This document shows, one piece after another, positions 62,345 through 64,000 of a DNA stretch of 64,000 bases. The notes under the pieces were generated by a model. It was not told the origin of the DNA. It ran no database searches and saw only the letters and a program-made list of their open reading frames with translations. Origin of the DNA: Desulfobacteraceae bacterium (GTDB lineage Bacteria > Desulfobacterota > DSM-4660 > Desulfatiglandales > Desulfatiglandaceae); NCBI GenBank assembly GCA_030613055.1, contig JAUWMR010000001.1, positions 1 through 64,000 on the forward strand. The letters are read 5' to 3'. Each line of letters starts with the position of its first letter. Position 1 is the stretch's first letter. A program made the translations under genes and the position numbers.

Positions 62345-62938
62345 ATGAATGTTTCAGGGACAACAATTGAAGGGGTAATGGTCTTTGAACCTCGCGTGTT
62401 TGACGACAACCGTGGTTTCTTTATGGAGACCTATCAAAAGGAAAGATATAAACAGGCGGGTATTGATTGTCATTTTGTTCAGGATAACCTGTCGTATTCG
62501 GTCCAAGGCACCCTCAGGGGTCTGCATTATCAACTTCACCATCCACAGGCAAAGCTGATACAGGTCATCTACGGCGCGATTTTCGATATATCGGTTGACA
62601 TCCGCCGTGGTTCATCAACATTCGGCAAGTGGACAGGAGTCCATATTTTAGGAAAAAACAGGCGTCAGGTTTTTGTTCCCGTTGGTTTTGCCCACGGATT
62701 CTGCATAATCAGCAATTCTGCCTACGTTCTCTATAAATGCAGCGATTTCTACAAGCCTGAAGATGAAATGGGTATCCTGTGGTCTGACCCGGAAATCGCT
62801 ATCGAGTGGCCCATTTCCGATCCATTGCTTTCTGTTAAGGACAGGGAATATCCCTGCTTGAGTGATGTGCCTGAAAACCGGCTGCCACTCTATGAAACTT
62901 GTGAAACTAAACAACAAGAGGACCATCACACATCCTGA
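62345..62938 (+). CDS. rfbC: dTDP-4-dehydrorhamnose 3,5-epimerase
   Basis: A 197-residue RmlC: FDDNRGFFMETYQKERYKQAG, GTLRGLHYQLHHPQAKL with catalytic His61, VPVGFAHGFCIISN and LWSDPEIAIEWP. It epimerises dTDP-4-keto-6-deoxyglucose toward dTDP-L-rhamnose. Starts six bases after rfbA. The reductase rfbD does not follow; the next gene is a membrane protein. Confidence 0.95.
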   Translation: MNVSGTTIEGVMVFEPRVFDDNRGFFMETYQKERYKQAGIDCHFVQDNLSYSVQGTLRGLHYQLHHPQAKLIQVIYGAIFDISVDIRRGSSTFGKWTGVHILGKNRRQVFVPVGFAHGFCIISNSAYVLYKCSDFYKPEDEMGILWSDPEIAIEWPISDPLLSVKDREYPCLSDVPENRLPLYETCETKQQEDHHTS

Positions 62939-62981
62939 TGTGGAATATTTTGGTTCCTCTTATATTGACACCTAAAACGCA

Positions 62982-64000
62982 ATGAAACATTCCATCAAAA
63001 AAACCATTTTAATATTATCTCTTTTCGCTATCCTGGGTTTTTTGATCTATTCTAATACACTGGAGGCACCTTTTGTTTTTGACGACGTTATAGATATACA
63101 ACGAAACCACAATATCCGCTTAACCGAATTTTCATTAGGACAAATCCTAAAAGCAGGATTCAATAGTTACTCTTCGTCTCGCCCAGTTTCCTACATCAGC
63201 CTTGGTCTTAATTACTATTTTCATCAATTCAATGTCGCGGGGTATCATGTTGTAAATATCATAATCCATATACTCAGCGGCATACTTCTTTATTTCTTTA
63301 TCAATACAACACTGAACATTACAGGATATGGGATACGGGATGTCCGATACGCGATAAAACAAAGCACGGACAATGAAAATCAGAATGCATCCGGCATCGA
63401 TCATCCGGCATCCAGTATTCAATCCTCTAATCCCTCACTCATAGCCTTTTTTGCTGCTTTGCTCTGGTTGGTCAATCCGGTTCACACACAATCGATTACA
63501 TATATTACACAGAGAATGAACAGCATGGCAGCCATGTTCTGTGTTTTATCCATGTTTCTTTACGCTAAAGGTCGGATTGCTCTGAAGCCCAGATTAGAAC
63601 ACGTGCAGTCAGAAGAAGTCGTAAAGAGTAAAAGGCAAAGCTCAAAAGACGCCCGACAAACGTCAATCAGGTATCATTTGCTTTGGTTTGCAGGTTCTGC
63701 CTTAGCCGGGATGCTGGCGTTAGGCTGTAAACAGATAGCCGGGACTCTGCCGTTTTTTATTTTCATATACGAATGGTATTTCTTTCAAAATCTCAGCAAA
63801 GACTGGATAAAACAGCGCTTTAAGTATGTATATGGGGTTTTAATTGTTTTTGGCCTGATTTCCTTTATTTACCTGGGGTCTGACCCCTGGAGAAAAATTT
63901 TATCAATTACTGATTTTGCCAATAAGGAGTTTACTTTCTCTGAAAGGTTATTAACTGAATTTCGGGTTGTAATATACTATCTTGGGCTGCTCTTTTATCC
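62982..64000 (+). CDS. Large membrane protein, PMT/DUF1736-type, N-terminal part (cut by window end)
   Basis: About 339 codons are visible from the ATG at 62982. It begins with a membrane helix (ILILSLFAILGFLIYSN), then FVFDDVIDIQRN, SSRPVSYISLGLNYYFHQFNVAGYHVVNIIIH and NPVHTQSITYITQRMNSMAA, the pattern of large TPR-containing O-mannosyltransferase-like (DUF1736/TMTC-like) proteins. Residues 115-147 (GYGIRDVRYAIKQ, then NASGIDHPASSIQ) are an extra loop encoded by inverted heptamer arrays. Homologues usually have only a short loop there. C-terminal TPRs would lie beyond the window. Confidence 0.75.
   Translation, partial: MKHSIKKTILILSLFAILGFLIYSNTLEAPFVFDDVIDIQRNHNIRLTEFSLGQILKAGFNSYSSSRPVSYISLGLNYYFHQFNVAGYHVVNIIIHILSGILLYFFINTTLNITGYGIRDVRYAIKQSTDNENQNASGIDHPASSIQSSNPSLIAFFAALLWLVNPVHTQSITYITQRMNSMAAMFCVLSMFLYAKGRIALKPRLEHVQSEEVVKSKRQSSKDARQTSIRYHLLWFAGSALAGMLALGCKQIAGTLPFFIFIYEWYFFQNLSKDWIKQRFKYVYGVLIVFGLISFIYLGSDPWRKILSITDFANKEFTFSERLLTEFRVVIYYLGLLFY
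63324..63421 (+). repeat. Inverted heptamer arrays inside a coding sequence
   Basis: Array 1 at 63324-63358 has five heptamers (GGATATG, GGATACG and variants). Array 2 at 63387-63421 has five units of the inverse type (GCATCCG, TCATCCG and variants). They flank 28 bases. The reading frame of the membrane protein stays open through both. Confidence 0.85.

Overview
The window looks like a chromosome segment of an anaerobic, probably sulfate-reducing deltaproteobacterium (Desulfobacterota). The family content points there: an Mrp-ORP fusion with a companion NifX/ORP-like protein, DUF169, split aconitase X, GlcD/HdrD-type oxidoreductase pairs, two COG1237 metallo-hydrolases, a Liv transporter and a CsgG/FlgT/CHASE2-cyclase group. 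No rRNA, tRNA, CRISPR array or transposase was recognised, so the placement rests on families alone.

Layout. 1-3.8 kb: edge of a defence-like region (5' part of a SNF2 helicase, a RelE-type toxin-antitoxin pair, an HsdS remnant). 3.8-9.4 kb: DUF169, AhpD-like, MscS, two-subunit aconitase X and an SDR. 9.4-14.8 kb: CHASE2 adenylate cyclase, two secreted LPP20/FlgT-like proteins and a CsgG-like protein, all on the minus strand. 15-17 kb: PAS histidine kinase and receiver protein. 17.4-24.5 kb: NifX/ORP-like, Mrp-ORP, small zinc ribbon, NifU-like scaffold, Fur-family regulator, two COG1237 metallo-hydrolases, CoaE. 24.8-32 kb: two FAD-oxidase/Fe-S (CCG domain) redox sets and an acyl-CoA carboxyltransferase. 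32.4-33.4 kb: HD-GYP response regulator. 34-38.9 kb: livFGMHK. 39-64 kb: a long surface-glycan locus with a nucleotide-sugar dehydrogenase, UDP-sulfoquinovose synthase, several epimerases, aminotransferase, C- and O-methyltransferases, glycosyltransferases (two as unusual fusions), rfbBAC and large membrane glycosyltransferases, the last cut by the window end.

How the genes work together. The glycan locus can be read as making several modified NDP-sugars (sulfonated, 6-deoxy, amino, C-methyl, O-methyl), transferring them to lipid carriers and attaching them to an envelope polymer. The 17-21 kb genes form a metal/Fe-S cluster assembly group. The 24-32 kb genes oxidise 2-hydroxy acids or similar substrates and pass electrons through Fe-S proteins.

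The most striking signal is not a classical gene. The window is full of short-period tandem arrays (7 bp, sometimes 8 bp) that occur as inverted pairs. Each locus has its own unit sequence but the same architecture. Two of them bracket genes for four-helix-bundle (23S-rRNA intervening-sequence/S23 type) proteins, one intact and one decayed. Others sit inside reading frames without breaking them (epimerase at 43 kb, membrane protein at 63.3 kb), and one surrounds the livM start. Three families of palindromic MITE-like elements are also present; one has flanking direct repeats that look like target-site duplications. Together these suggest active non-autonomous mobile DNA, and possibly an undescribed four-helix-bundle/heptamer element.
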